From: Pseudomonadota bacterium
GTDB lineage: Bacteria > Pseudomonadota > Gammaproteobacteria > Xanthomonadales > Rhodanobacteraceae
Length of the DNA stretch: 38,518 nucleotides
Direction: 5' to 3'
Assembly: GCA_029779475.1 (NCBI GenBank)
Contig: JAKPAN010000316.1
Location: 1-38,518 of the forward strand
The position numbers and the translations under genes are program-made. Shown here in pieces: positions 19,317-27,489 of the stretch; position 1 is the first letter of the stretch, and every line of letters starts with the position of its first letter. The notes under the pieces were generated by a model, which saw only the letters and a program-made list of their open reading frames with translations, ran no database searches and had not been told where the DNA came from.

Positions 19317-20552
19317 TTACGGCCCGGCCGGCCACAGCTGACAAGTCGTGGACGCGGGCGAGAGGCGAGTCAAATGCAAGGTGCCGGCGCGGCCTGCGTT
19401 GGCGCCGTCGCTGAAGCGATAGGCGAGCGTCGCCGAGGTGCAGCCGAGCATGCTCAGATCGGCGCTGCCGACGCGAGCCGTGGCCGTCGTCGCGTGCTGG
19501 TCGAATACGCCGCCATTCGTTGCGTAGATGCCGATGTCGTGGATGGCGTTGGCGCCCGCCGGCGCTTGTGCTTGCAGCGTGTACCAGTTCTGGCTTTGCG
19601 CGCCGCCATTCGCGATGCCGTCGGCGCCGAACGTGTACCACGCGGCGAACATGAGGTTTTGTATTGGATTGAATTCCATGATCAGACCCTGTCCGCTGTT
19701 GGTAACGTCGGCCCAAGCGCCCGTCCACGCGGCATTGCCGGCCTGCTGTCGCGGCGGCTCGCCGGGATTGCCCGCCGAGCAGGTCACGTTGTTGAGCAGG
19801 CGAGTCAGCGCGATCGTGCCCTGGCGGCCATCGTCGAAGTGGTAGTCGAGACTTCCACGCGAGCAGTCGTCGAAGCGAACCGTCGTCGTGCCGACGGCCT
19901 GCGTGCTCGTTGCTTGCGCCGAATCGAATCGGCCACCGAGCGTTTGGTAGATGCCCATCGTCGCCGCGTTCGAAGGGCCAAGTCGTCCCTGGATCGTGTA
20001 CCAGCGCAGGCCCCTTGCCGCGTCGACGCCGTAGGTGAACCAACCGCCGAACAGCAACGCGGTGCCTTGGCCGTAGAAGTCCGGAGCCACATCGAGCACG
20101 AAGCCTTGGCTGTCCGTGGCCGGGTTCGCCCAGGATCCGGACAGGCCCGCTTGATCGGGATTGAACACCGGCGCATCACCGACGACGTGGATGATGGCCG
20201 GGAAGCTTTCCATCGTGCTGGTGTGCTCGTCGCAGCCGTACAGCACGGTGCCGGGTTTGGTGAACGTGACCGTGGATTGCCAGTTCGTCGTGGGACGGGT
20301 CGAACGACCGCTGCCATCGCCGCGGCAACCGACCGAGCACACGAACGAATCGTCGTAGGCGTGGACGTTGTGGCGCTCCCGGCTGCTTCCGGACGTAAAA
20401 GTCACCGTATCGCCGACGGCGATGGTGATTTCGTTTGGCGTCATGTGGTCTGGCGGGTACTTGTCGTTGAGGCTCACGACATGATCGGCAGCCATGCTCG
20501 AACCGGCGATCAACGACAGCGACCAAACGAACGCTTCGGCACGGACGGTCAT
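19317..20552 (-). CDS. Secreted cupredoxin fused to two tandem beta-domains
   Basis: A 411-residue exported protein with a signal peptide at 1-21 (ending GSSMAA). Residues 22-125 are a cupredoxin with a full type-1 copper site: His61 (RHNVHA), Cys107, His110 and Met114 (CDEHTSTM). Two similar ~120-residue modules follow (~137-257 and ~275-405). Each starts G-(S/A)-W-A-(N/D), has QGF/QGL, a central WFTYG/WYTFG..WYT, GGRFD/GGVFD, and ends LTRL....TC. A copper electron-transfer or copper-binding role is inferred from the ligands; the twin modules are of unknown function. ATG 20552 follows AGGAAAGAG. The gene lies 78 bp after the BTAD regulator on the same strand, and the gap holds four 11-bp-spaced direct repeats, so it is the likely target of that regulator. 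Confidence 0.85.
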   Translation of the reverse strand: MTVRAEAFVWSLSLIAGSSMAADHVVSLNDKYPPDHMTPNEITIAVGDTVTFTSGSSRERHNVHAYDDSFVCSVGCRGDGSGRSTRPTTNWQSTVTFTKPGTVLYGCDEHTSTMESFPAIIHVVGDAPVFNPDQAGLSGSWANPATDSQGFVLDVAPDFYGQGTALLFGGWFTYGVDAARGLRWYTIQGRLGPSNAATMGIYQTLGGRFDSAQATSTQAVGTTTVRFDDCSRGSLDYHFDDGRQGTIALTRLLNNVTCSAGNPGEPPRQQAGNAAWTGAWADVTNSGQGLIMEFNPIQNLMFAAWYTFGADGIANGGAQSQNWYTLQAQAPAGANAIHDIGIYATNGGVFDQHATTATARVGSADLSMLGCTSATLAYRFSDGANAGRAGTLHLTRLSPASTTCQLWPAGP

Positions 20553-20580
20553 GGCGCGCTCTTTCCTGGACGGAGCGGGC

Positions 20581-20634
20581 ACCGTAGTCCGCCAGCGTCA
20601 GAGCAAGGTCAGGCCGACGTCAGCGAAGCGTCAG
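20581..20634 (-). promoter_or_regulatory. SARP-type operator: four direct repeats at 11-bp period plus -10
   Basis: GTCAG occurs on the plus strand at 20597, 20608, 20619 and 20630, exactly 11 bp apart. On the minus strand (the transcribed direction) the heptamers are CTGACGC, CTGACGT, CTGACCT and CTGACGC. The last one is followed by 8 bp and then TACGGT (20586-20581), a possible -10. SARP/BTAD regulators are known to bind heptamer direct repeats of 11-bp periodicity placed about 8 bp before the -10. The first repeat overlaps the stop codon of the BTAD gene. Confidence 0.75.
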
Positions 20635-22907
20635 AGGTCGTCGGCGAACGTCCGCGCGGACACGATCGGCGCCGGAATGCCGGCAAGAATCGTGGAGACC
20701 TGCTCGCGCACCCGCCCGCGCTCGTCGGCCAGGCGTGCACGAACGCGGGCGAAGTCCGCACGCTCGCGCAAGGCGGCGAAGGCGGGCTCGTCGGCCGGAT
20801 CGACGGCCCAGAACGAGGATTGCCCTCGCCAACCCTTGTCGATGGCGCGATCCAGTTCCCGAACCGCTTCTTCGTCGCGCCCTGCGAGCGCCAAGGCGAC
20901 CGCGTTTTCCATGTCCGTACTGAATTCTTGCGTGCGCCGCCGACCGATCCGCGCGCGAATCGCGGCGAGGGCTTGGTCGGCGTCCGCGTCGCGATGCACC
21001 GCGCGCAGGCCGACCACGCGCAGCGCCGCCAGCGCGGTCTGGTCACCGCCGAACACCAGCGCAATTTCGAACGGATCGCCGTCGTGCCGTTCGATCGCGG
21101 CCACCAGCAAATCCGGGCGACCGGCGCTCAGCAATCGGCGTGCGTCGATCACGCAATACATGCAGTGGTCCAGCCACGCAACCGGCGCCGGCTCGACGCG
21201 CGCCACGACCGCCTGCGCCGTATCCAGTAGCGGCGCGACGCCTTCGTGCAGGCGTGCGTAGCGCGCGCTCAGACGTTCAATGGTCTCCGTGTCGCCGACC
21301 GCCATGGCGATGCCGACGACGCCAAGCATTTCGATCCAGGGATTGTCTGGCGCATGTTCGAGCGCCTTGCGGACTTGTACAGCGGCGTCGACCAAATCGC
21401 CGCGGGACAACGCGTGCTCCATGCGCAGGCTGGCCACCATGTATGGGTTGGGGCTGGTAGCGGCGAAACGTTCGATGGCGCGATCGGCGGCCTCGTGTTC
21501 GCCCATGCTTTCGCTGTAGTTGACGTAAGCGCGGACGCCGCGATCCCACAGCGGATCGATTTCCGCGGCGCGACGGTACGCGTCCATCGCTTCGCGCTCC
21601 GATCCGGAGACAACGAGCCAGTTGCCGAGCCATACGAATGTTTCCGCATCATCCGCCGCCGATCCGGCATCGCGCAGCGCCACCCCCGCCGCGGCGCTGT
21701 TGCCGAGCATCAGCCCGCGCACTGCCAGTGCGCGGGCCGAATGCGGGTCGAGACTGAGCGCGCGCTCGACGTAACGCTCGGCGTCGACGCGAGATCCGCC
21801 CCACGCGGCTTCGGCCGGAACGGGCAGCCCCGTCCAACCGCGCAACAAGGTCGCCGCCGCGAGTTCGGCCCAGCCCGGCGCGTAGTCGGGATCGAGCGTG
21901 ATGGCGCGCTGCGCGAGCGCCGCCGCCTGCGAGTACCCGGCTGTCGTGCGGCCATGCGTCAGCGCGTGTGCCCGCGCCGCCAGCGCGACCGCTTCCTGGC
22001 GCGCGGCGGTCGGCGCGTGCGCCATCGCGCGCCACGCGGCGTAACCGAAGACCAGCGACAGCACCACGATGGCCACGACGGCTACGCGCGCCATCCTCGG
22101 ACTGCGGCGAGCCGGCGCGACATCGACATCGCCAGTACGCGACATCGGACCTGCGCGATCACGTGATGCTGGATCGGCGATCGCCTGCGTCAGCGCACCG
22201 TCCAAATCGCGGGCCAAGGTCGAGGTAGTCGCGGCCGGCTTCACGCCAAGTTCGGCGGCAAGCGCGAGTTCGAGACGGCGCTGGCGTTGCTGCATGCCCG
22301 CGCGATCGCCAAGCGCCGCATCGGCGCGTAGACCTAGCCGGGCCATCGTTTCGTCGCAGGCATCGTGACGCATCCAGGCGTCGGACAAGGCGCGCGCACC
22401 GGTGGCATCGCCGGCAGCCAGCGCGTCCTCGATGCGTTGCTGCACGAAACGCCGCAATTCCGTTTCGATCGCCGCGCGCTCGGCGGCCAGCCAATCGTCG
22501 AACTCGTCACCGATGCCGTCCAAGTCGGCCAGCGGCACCAGGCCGCGCTCCGGCAGCATCGCCGCGAGCTGCGCCGACGCGGTGCGCGCCATCACGGCCG
22601 TTTCGTCATCGCGATCCGGTGTCAGCCAGACGGCTTGTCGATCGAAACCGAGCACGCCTCCATGCGACAACGGCTTGAGTTCGTAAAGAAGCTGGCGCAG
22701 GTTGGCGCGCGCCTGTTCATCGCTGCGATCGCCCCACAGCATGCCCGCCAATCGTTCGCGCGAGAGACGCCCGGCATCGGATCGTGCGAGCAACGCAAGG
22801 CAGGCACGCGCCTTGCGGCTCGCGACTTCGATCGGCGCGCCCCGCGCATCGACGACGCGCAAGCCGCCCCACACCCGGATAGCGATTCGATCCGACGTGC
22901 CGTTCAT
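20631..22907 (-). CDS. BTAD/SARP-like transcriptional regulator with membrane helix and TPR tail
   Basis: A 758-residue protein. Residues 1-95 form an OmpR-like winged helix of the SARP type (IRVWGGLRVVDARGAPIEV; LSRERLAGMLWGDRSDEQAR; ANLRQLLYELK). Residues ~100-245 form a bacterial transcriptional activation domain. A single membrane helix (~273-292, VAVVAIVVLSLVFGYAAW) separates the cytoplasmic DNA-binding half from a C-terminal TPR region (~300-720; ALAQRAITLDPDYAPGWAEL, AMDAYRRAAEIDPLWDRG). The architecture resembles CadC-like membrane-bound regulators, with a periplasmic TPR sensor controlling a cytoplasmic SARP head; this is inference. It is divergent from pepQ (114-bp gap) and upstream of the cupredoxin gene, with SARP-like repeats at its stop codon. 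ATG 22907 begins the canonical winged helix. The frame runs on upstream, but there it only overlaps pepQ. Confidence 0.88.
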   Translation of the reverse strand: MNGTSDRIAIRVWGGLRVVDARGAPIEVASRKARACLALLARSDAGRLSRERLAGMLWGDRSDEQARANLRQLLYELKPLSHGGVLGFDRQAVWLTPDRDDETAVMARTASAQLAAMLPERGLVPLADLDGIGDEFDDWLAAERAAIETELRRFVQQRIEDALAAGDATGARALSDAWMRHDACDETMARLGLRADAALGDRAGMQQRQRRLELALAAELGVKPAATTSTLARDLDGALTQAIADPASRDRAGPMSRTGDVDVAPARRSPRMARVAVVAIVVLSLVFGYAAWRAMAHAPTAARQEAVALAARAHALTHGRTTAGYSQAAALAQRAITLDPDYAPGWAELAAATLLRGWTGLPVPAEAAWGGSRVDAERYVERALSLDPHSARALAVRGLMLGNSAAAGVALRDAGSAADDAETFVWLGNWLVVSGSEREAMDAYRRAAEIDPLWDRGVRAYVNYSESMGEHEAADRAIERFAATSPNPYMVASLRMEHALSRGDLVDAAVQVRKALEHAPDNPWIEMLGVVGIAMAVGDTETIERLSARYARLHEGVAPLLDTAQAVVARVEPAPVAWLDHCMYCVIDARRLLSAGRPDLLVAAIERHDGDPFEIALVFGGDQTALAALRVVGLRAVHRDADADQALAAIRARIGRRRTQEFSTDMENAVALALAGRDEEAVRELDRAIDKGWRGQSSFWAVDPADEPAFAALRERADFARVRARLADERGRVREQVSTILAGIPAPIVSARTFADDL

Positions 22908-23021
22908 CTGCAGCACTTTAGCGACGATATCGAAACCTCGGCAACGGGCCGGGCCGGCGCGCGCATCGCCAGGGCGAACGCGCCGGGGCACAATGAGCGT
23001 TCGCCCGCACGAGTCTCGCCG

Positions 23022-24356
23022 ATGGACAGCCAGCATCCCGACCTGCATCCGCTGTATGCGCAGCACCTCGCCACGCTGAAGTCGCGCGCCGATGCCGCGC
23101 TCGCGCGCGCGGGGCTCGACCATCTCGTCATCGCAGCCGGCGAACCGTCGATGCAGTTCCTCGACGACCGGCCTTATCCGTTCGCGGTCAACCCGCACTT
23201 CAAGCATTGGCTGCCGGTGACGAAAGCGCCGGGTTCGTGGCTCGTTTACACGCCCGGCCAGCGGCCGAAACTCGTCTACCTGCAACCGCACGACTACTGG
23301 CATGTCGTGCCCGAGGCGCCGGCGGGTTACTGGGTCGAGCATTTCGACATCGTCGTCATCCGCGAGGCCGCCGACGCGCGCGCGCATCTGCCGAAGGACG
23401 CCGCGCGTTGCGCGACCCTCGGCGAGGCGAACGTCGCCGCACACGGACTCGCGCCGAGCAACCCACAGGCCGTGCTCGACTACCTGCACTGGCAACGTTC
23501 GATCAAGACGCCATACGAGCTGGCGATGCTGCGCGTGGCGAGCAAGATCGGCGTGCGTGCGCATCGCGCCGCCGAGCGCGCGTTCCGCGAGGGCAAGTCG
23601 GAATTCGACATCCATGTCGCCTACCTTGCCGCCGCGCGACAGACCGACAACGAACTGCCATACACGAACATCATCGGCCTCAATGAACACGCGGCGATCC
23701 TGCACTACATGGACCTCGCGCACGCGCCGCCGGCGCACCTGCATTCGTTCCTGATCGACGCGGGCGCGAGCTTCCATGGCTACGCGAGCGACATCACGCG
23801 CACGCATGCCGCGCGCGGCGCGGAAGAATTCCAGTCTCTCATCGACGCGGTCGATGCCGCGCAACGCAGCTTCGTCGCGAAGGTGCGCGCTGGCCAGAGC
23901 TACCCGGAATTGCACATCCACGCGCACCACGTGCTCGCCGGCATCCTGAAGGACTTCGGCTTCATCCGCATGTCCGCGGAAAGCGCGGTCGAAAGCGGCG
24001 TGTCGTCGACGTTCTTCCCGCACGGCCTCGGCCATCCGATCGGGCTGCAAGTTCACGACGTCGCCGGTTTCCAGGCCAGCGATGCGGGCGGCACGATCGC
24101 GCGCCCGCCCGGCCATCCGTACCTGCGCATGACGCGCGTACTCGAGCCCGGCATGGTCGTCACGATCGAGCCGGGCCTGTACTTCATCGACCTGCTGCTC
24201 GCCGAACTCAAGGTCAAGCCCGCCGCGAAGGACGTGGACTGGGCCAAGGTCGACGCGTTCCGCCCATACGGCGGCATCCGCATCGAGGACGACGTCGCCT
24301 GCACGGACGGCGAGCCGGAAAACCTCACGCGCGAGGCGTTTGCGCAAGCCGGCTGA
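23022..24356 (+). CDS. pepQ: Xaa-Pro dipeptidase PepQ
   Basis: A 444-residue metallopeptidase of the pita-bread fold, the same length as E. coli PepQ (443). PepQ splits dipeptides with C-terminal proline in the cytoplasm. The dinuclear metal ligands are visible: Asp246 and Asp257 (LIDAGASFHGYASDITRTH), a His in FFPHGLGHPIGLQVHD (~338), Glu in VVTIEPGLYF (~382) and Glu in GGIRIEDDV (~421). ATG 23022 gives the family N-terminus (MDSQHPDLHPLYAQHLATLK). It runs divergently from the BTAD regulator. A GC-rich hairpin follows the stop, then a sulfotransferase gene on the same strand 83 bp away. The identification is secure. Confidence 0.95.
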   Translation: MDSQHPDLHPLYAQHLATLKSRADAALARAGLDHLVIAAGEPSMQFLDDRPYPFAVNPHFKHWLPVTKAPGSWLVYTPGQRPKLVYLQPHDYWHVVPEAPAGYWVEHFDIVVIREAADARAHLPKDAARCATLGEANVAAHGLAPSNPQAVLDYLHWQRSIKTPYELAMLRVASKIGVRAHRAAERAFREGKSEFDIHVAYLAAARQTDNELPYTNIIGLNEHAAILHYMDLAHAPPAHLHSFLIDAGASFHGYASDITRTHAARGAEEFQSLIDAVDAAQRSFVAKVRAGQSYPELHIHAHHVLAGILKDFGFIRMSAESAVESGVSSTFFPHGLGHPIGLQVHDVAGFQASDAGGTIARPPGHPYLRMTRVLEPGMVVTIEPGLYFIDLLLAELKVKPAAKDVDWAKVDAFRPYGGIRIEDDVACTDGEPENLTREAFAQAG

Positions 24357-24366
24357 GGCGGAGGCG

Positions 24367-24410
24367 GGCGGCCGCGCTGCTATCATGCGCGGCCGCCGCG
24401 AGGCGCGCCT
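24367..24410 (+). other. GC-rich hairpins between pepQ and the sulfotransferase
   Basis: gcggccgcg (24368-24376) pairs with cgcggccgc (24388-24396) around an 11-nt loop, and the palindrome aggcgcgcct (24401-24410) is followed by ttt. Together they could weakly terminate pepQ. The loop contains tatcat, a possible -10 for the sulfotransferase gene. Both readings are tentative. Confidence 0.35.
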
Positions 24411-24439
24411 TTTCGCCGAACCTTCTGCGCGGAACCACC

Positions 24440-25123
24440 GTGATCATTTCCCACCGGCACCAATTCCTGTTCTTCGCCGTTCCCAAGACCGGCACGCACG
24501 CCGTGCGCGAGGCGCTGCGCGAGCACATGGGCGATGAAGACCTGGAGCAAGCCGGGCTGTTCGTGAAGAAGCGCCTGCCGTTTCCCGAATTCGACGGCGT
24601 CCCGCACGGTCACCTGACCACGCAGATGATCCGGCCCGTGCTCGGTGACGACATGTTCGAGCGCTATTTCAAGTTCGCGTTCGTGCGCAATCCGTTCGAC
24701 CGCTTCGTCTCGTTCTGCGCGTTCATGAGCCGCGAAACCGGCGAATTCGAGCGCACGCCGACGGCGTTCATGAAGCACGTGATCCGCGACGTGCGCCCGT
24801 TCCAGCACGTGCTGTTCGTGCCGCAGCATTTCTTCCTCGTCGACGCGCAGGGCAAGCTCGACATCGACTTCGTCGCGCGCACCGAAACGATGCAGGCCTC
24901 GTACGACGCGATCTGCGCGCGCGTCGGCATTCCGTCGCGGCCGCTCGAACGCGTCAACGCTTCGCGCCACGCGCCGTGGTGGACGTACTACGATGACGAA
25001 TTGGTCGCGCTCGTCAGCAACCTCTACCAGCGCGACCTCGAACTGTTCGGCTACCGATTCGAAGACCATGCAAGCCGCGAATCCGCTCAAGACAACGTCG
25101 ATCCGCCGGCTCGGCCCGCTTGA
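24440..25123 (+). CDS. Sulfotransferase family 2-like protein
   Basis: A 227-residue single-domain sulfotransferase. The 5'-phosphosulfate loop is VPKTGTHAVREALREH (~14-29) and the 3'-phosphate site is FAFVRNPFDRFVSFCAFM (~79-96). Family 2 enzymes move sulfate from PAPS to carbohydrate hydroxyls; the substrate here is unknown. The start is a GTG at 24440, after GGAACCACC. The last 56 bp overlap the start of the Asp/Asn beta-hydroxylase in another frame, a long overlap that keeps the two genes together. The tail (ESAQDNVDPPARPA) lies entirely inside that overlap and is probably unstructured. No signal peptide, so it acts in the cytoplasm. It is unrelated in architecture to the TPR-sulfotransferase at 15191. 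Confidence 0.85.
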   Translation: MIISHRHQFLFFAVPKTGTHAVREALREHMGDEDLEQAGLFVKKRLPFPEFDGVPHGHLTTQMIRPVLGDDMFERYFKFAFVRNPFDRFVSFCAFMSRETGEFERTPTAFMKHVIRDVRPFQHVLFVPQHFFLVDAQGKLDIDFVARTETMQASYDAICARVGIPSRPLERVNASRHAPWWTYYDDELVALVSNLYQRDLELFGYRFEDHASRESAQDNVDPPARPA

Positions 25124-25634
25124 CCTCGGCCGCGTGCGCGAGGAGATCCTCGCCATTCCGCAAGCCGAGTGGGACAGTGAGAACGCGGGCAAGCCGAACC
25201 GCAACTACGGTGCGCTCGACGAAGCGCAGCACATCGTGTTCCGCTTCATCTCCAACGTGAACGACTGGCGCCAGCACTACGACCGGCCGATGTGGGAAAA
25301 ATGGCGCGACCGGCTCGAACCGCTGATGCGTCGCGCCGTCGAACCGTACGGCTACGCCAACGGCACGTTCTCGCGCGTGCTGCTCGCGAAGATGCCGCCG
25401 GGCGGACGCATCCATCCGCACATCGACGCCAATCCGGCGGCGCGCTGGCCGCACAAGATCCACATCCCGATTCAGACCAACGACCAGGTGTCGTTCTACA
25501 TCGGCGAAACGCCGTACCACCTCGAAGTCGGCCAGGCCTACGAGGTGAACAACCTCGGCATGCACGCGGTCGCCAACCTCGGCGGCACGCAGCGCATCCA
25601 CCTCATCTTTGAGTACTACGACGACGTCCGCTGA
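25068..25634 (+). CDS. Aspartyl/asparaginyl beta-hydroxylase-like dioxygenase
   Basis: A 188-residue Fe(II)/2-oxoglutarate oxygenase of the aspartyl/asparaginyl beta-hydroxylase family. The HxD iron motif is in GGRIHPHIDAN, the distal His is in NNLGMHAVANLG, and the 2-oxoglutarate-binding Arg is in TQRIHLIFEYYD. It uses oxygen and 2-oxoglutarate to hydroxylate a protein side chain or a small molecule; bacterial substrates are mostly unknown. ATG 25068 gives the family start (NPLKTTSIRRLGPLDLGRVRE); longer in-frame starts overlap the sulfotransferase even more. The 56-bp overlap suggests the two enzymes act on one substrate or in one pathway (inference). The oxygen-dependent enzyme lies just before the cytochrome bd operon, but a separate promoter probably intervenes. 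Confidence 0.88.
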   Translation: MQAANPLKTTSIRRLGPLDLGRVREEILAIPQAEWDSENAGKPNRNYGALDEAQHIVFRFISNVNDWRQHYDRPMWEKWRDRLEPLMRRAVEPYGYANGTFSRVLLAKMPPGGRIHPHIDANPAARWPHKIHIPIQTNDQVSFYIGETPYHLEVGQAYEVNNLGMHAVANLGGTQRIHLIFEYYDDVR

Positions 25635-25684
25635 CGCAGGCGCCGTTGGACAATTTGTCGCATTCCCGCCGAATGCCGGCTGCG

Positions 25685-25690
25685 TATACT
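25685..25690 (+). promoter_or_regulatory. Candidate -10 element (TATACT) for the cyd operon
   Basis: TATACT lies 25 bp before the cydP start, with GGGGGAG as ribosome site between. No good -35 is present at 17 bp, and no clear FNR/ANR box (TTGAT-N4-ATCAA) is visible, so oxygen control, if any, is not readable here. Confidence 0.4.
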
Positions 25691-25715
25691 GGCAGCATCC
25701 GGGGGAGTCGCCGCC

Positions 25716-25937
25716 ATGTCCGACCGTCGCAACTCGCGTTCGTGGTTCCGTGGCGCCGGTGGCCGCCGTTACGGCCGCGAGTTCGCTGCCATCGTCATAG
25801 GCAAGCTCGTCGCCCTGGCCTTGCTCTGGTTCTTCTGCATCCGCCCCGTGCCGCGCGCCGATACCGCGCCGGCAGCGATGGAAAACCACCTGCTCGCTCC
25901 CGCATCCGCCGCCGTCGAGGCCCACCATGATCGATGA
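25716..25937 (+). CDS. cydP: Small cytochrome bd-associated membrane protein CydP
   Basis: A 73-residue protein with a basic N-terminus (MSDRRNSRSWFRGAGGRRYG) and one membrane helix (~24-43, FAAIVIGKLVALALLWFFC). Position and form match the small CydP protein encoded immediately before cydA in Xanthomonadales and some pseudomonads; its role is thought to be assembly or stability of the oxidase, not established. A strong GGGGGAG ribosome site precedes it. It overlaps the cydA start by 11 bp, so the two are translationally coupled. Confidence 0.8.
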   Translation: MSDRRNSRSWFRGAGGRRYGREFAAIVIGKLVALALLWFFCIRPVPRADTAPAAMENHLLAPASAAVEAHHDR

Positions 25938-27489
25938 AACCGTCGTCGCGTTGTCGCGCATGCAGTTCGCGTTGACCGCGCTGTACCACTTCCTGTTCGT
26001 GCCGCTCACGCTGGGCCTGTCCTGGATGCTGGCGATCATGGAGGCGGTCTACGTGATGACCGGCCGCGAGATCTGGAAGCGCATGACGCAGTTCTGGGGC
26101 GTGCTGTTCGGCATCAATTTCGCGATGGGTGTGGCCACCGGCGTGACGATGGAATTCCAGTTCGGCACGAACTGGGCCTACTACTCGCACTACGTCGGCG
26201 ACATCTTCGGCACGCCGCTGGCGATCGAAGGCTTGATGGCGTTCTTCCTCGAGGCGACCTTCGTCGGCCTGTTCTTCTTCGGCTGGGATCGCCTGTCCCG
26301 GATCAAGCACCTCATCGTCACCTTCCTGCTTGCGCTCGGCACGAACCTGTCCGCGCTGTGGATCCTGATCGCCAACGCGTGGATGCAGAACCCGGTGGGC
26401 GCCGAATTCAATTTCGAGACGATGCGCATGGAAATGACCTCCTTCGCCGAGGTCATGTTCAACCCGGTCGCGCAGTCGAAGTTCGTGCACACGGTCAGCG
26501 CGGGCTACGTGCTCGGCGCGATGTTCGTGCTGTCGATCAGCGCGTGGTACCTGCTCAAGGGCCGCAACATCGAGTTCGCCAAGCGCTCGATGACCGTGGC
26601 CGCCAGTTTCGGCCTGGCCTCGGCGCTGAGCGTGGTCGTGCTCGGCGACGAATCGGGCTACACGGTGTCGGAAAACCAGAAAATGAAGCTCGCCGCGATC
26701 GAGGCGATGTGGGAAACCGAACCCGCGCCGGCCTCGTTCACCGTGTTTGGCTTCCCCGATGTAAAAGAACGCACCACCCATCTTGCCATCCACGTGCCGT
26801 GGGTGATGGGCCTCATCGGCACGCGCTCCATCGACGGCGTGCTGCCGGGCATCCGCGAACTCGTCGCCGAAGCGCAGCTTCGTATCGAAAACGGCCGCAC
26901 GGCGTACGCCGCGCTGCAGCGCCTGCGCGCGAATCGCGACGACGCCGAGGCCAAGCGCGAGTTCGACGCCCACAAGGCCGACCTCGGCTATGCGCTGCTG
27001 CTCAAGAAGGCATCGATCGACCCCGCGCAGGCGACGCCCGCCGACATCGCCAAGGCCGCGGAAAGCACGATTCCGAACGTGCCGGTGTTGTTCTGGTCGT
27101 TCCGCATCATGGTCGCTTGCGGTTTCTGGTTCATCGCCTTGTTCGCGTATTCCTTCTGGCTGTCGGCCAAGCGCCAGCTCGACCGCCGGCGCTGGTATCT
27201 CAAGGCGGCGTTGTGGAGCCTGCCGCTGCCTTGGCTCGCCGCCGAACTCGGCTGGGTCGTCGCCGAATACGGGCGCCAGCCGTGGGCCATCGAGGGCGTG
27301 CTGCCGACCGCCCTCGGCGTGTCGTCGGTATCGGCGGCACAGGTGGCGACGAGTCTGGGCGGCTTCGTGCTGTTCTACACCGTGCTGGCGGTGATCGACG
27401 CGATCCTGATGCGCAAATACGCCAAGCTGGGGCCGGACGGCCTCGGCATGTGGCCGGCCGCGGCAACCACGGGAGACCGTCATGTTTGA
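25927..27489 (+). CDS. cydA: Cytochrome bd ubiquinol oxidase subunit I
   Basis: A 520-residue polytopic membrane protein that oxidises ubiquinol and carries hemes b558, b595 and d. The heme ligands are visible: His21 (TALYHFLF) and His188 (SKFVHTVSAGYVLG). The Q-loop is of the long type (GYTVSENQKMKLAAIEAMWE, then TEPAPASFTVFG), and the conserved GRQPWAIEGVLPT lies near the C-terminus. This makes it an E. coli CydA-like (long Q-loop) oxidase, not the cyanide-insensitive CIO type. High-affinity oxygen use under microaerobic or stress conditions is the family role. It overlaps cydP by 11 bp and cydB by 8 bp. No frameshift or missing ligand was seen. Confidence 0.98.
   Translation: MIDETVVALSRMQFALTALYHFLFVPLTLGLSWMLAIMEAVYVMTGREIWKRMTQFWGVLFGINFAMGVATGVTMEFQFGTNWAYYSHYVGDIFGTPLAIEGLMAFFLEATFVGLFFFGWDRLSRIKHLIVTFLLALGTNLSALWILIANAWMQNPVGAEFNFETMRMEMTSFAEVMFNPVAQSKFVHTVSAGYVLGAMFVLSISAWYLLKGRNIEFAKRSMTVAASFGLASALSVVVLGDESGYTVSENQKMKLAAIEAMWETEPAPASFTVFGFPDVKERTTHLAIHVPWVMGLIGTRSIDGVLPGIRELVAEAQLRIENGRTAYAALQRLRANRDDAEAKREFDAHKADLGYALLLKKASIDPAQATPADIAKAAESTIPNVPVLFWSFRIMVACGFWFIALFAYSFWLSAKRQLDRRRWYLKAALWSLPLPWLAAELGWVVAEYGRQPWAIEGVLPTALGVSSVSAAQVATSLGGFVLFYTVLAVIDAILMRKYAKLGPDGLGMWPAAATTGDRHV

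Noticed and set aside
22908-24386. N-terminal extension of the BTAD regulator frame across pepQ
   Set aside because: The extension is antisense to pepQ, whose metal ligands and length are canonical; the BTAD winged helix begins at ATG 22907.
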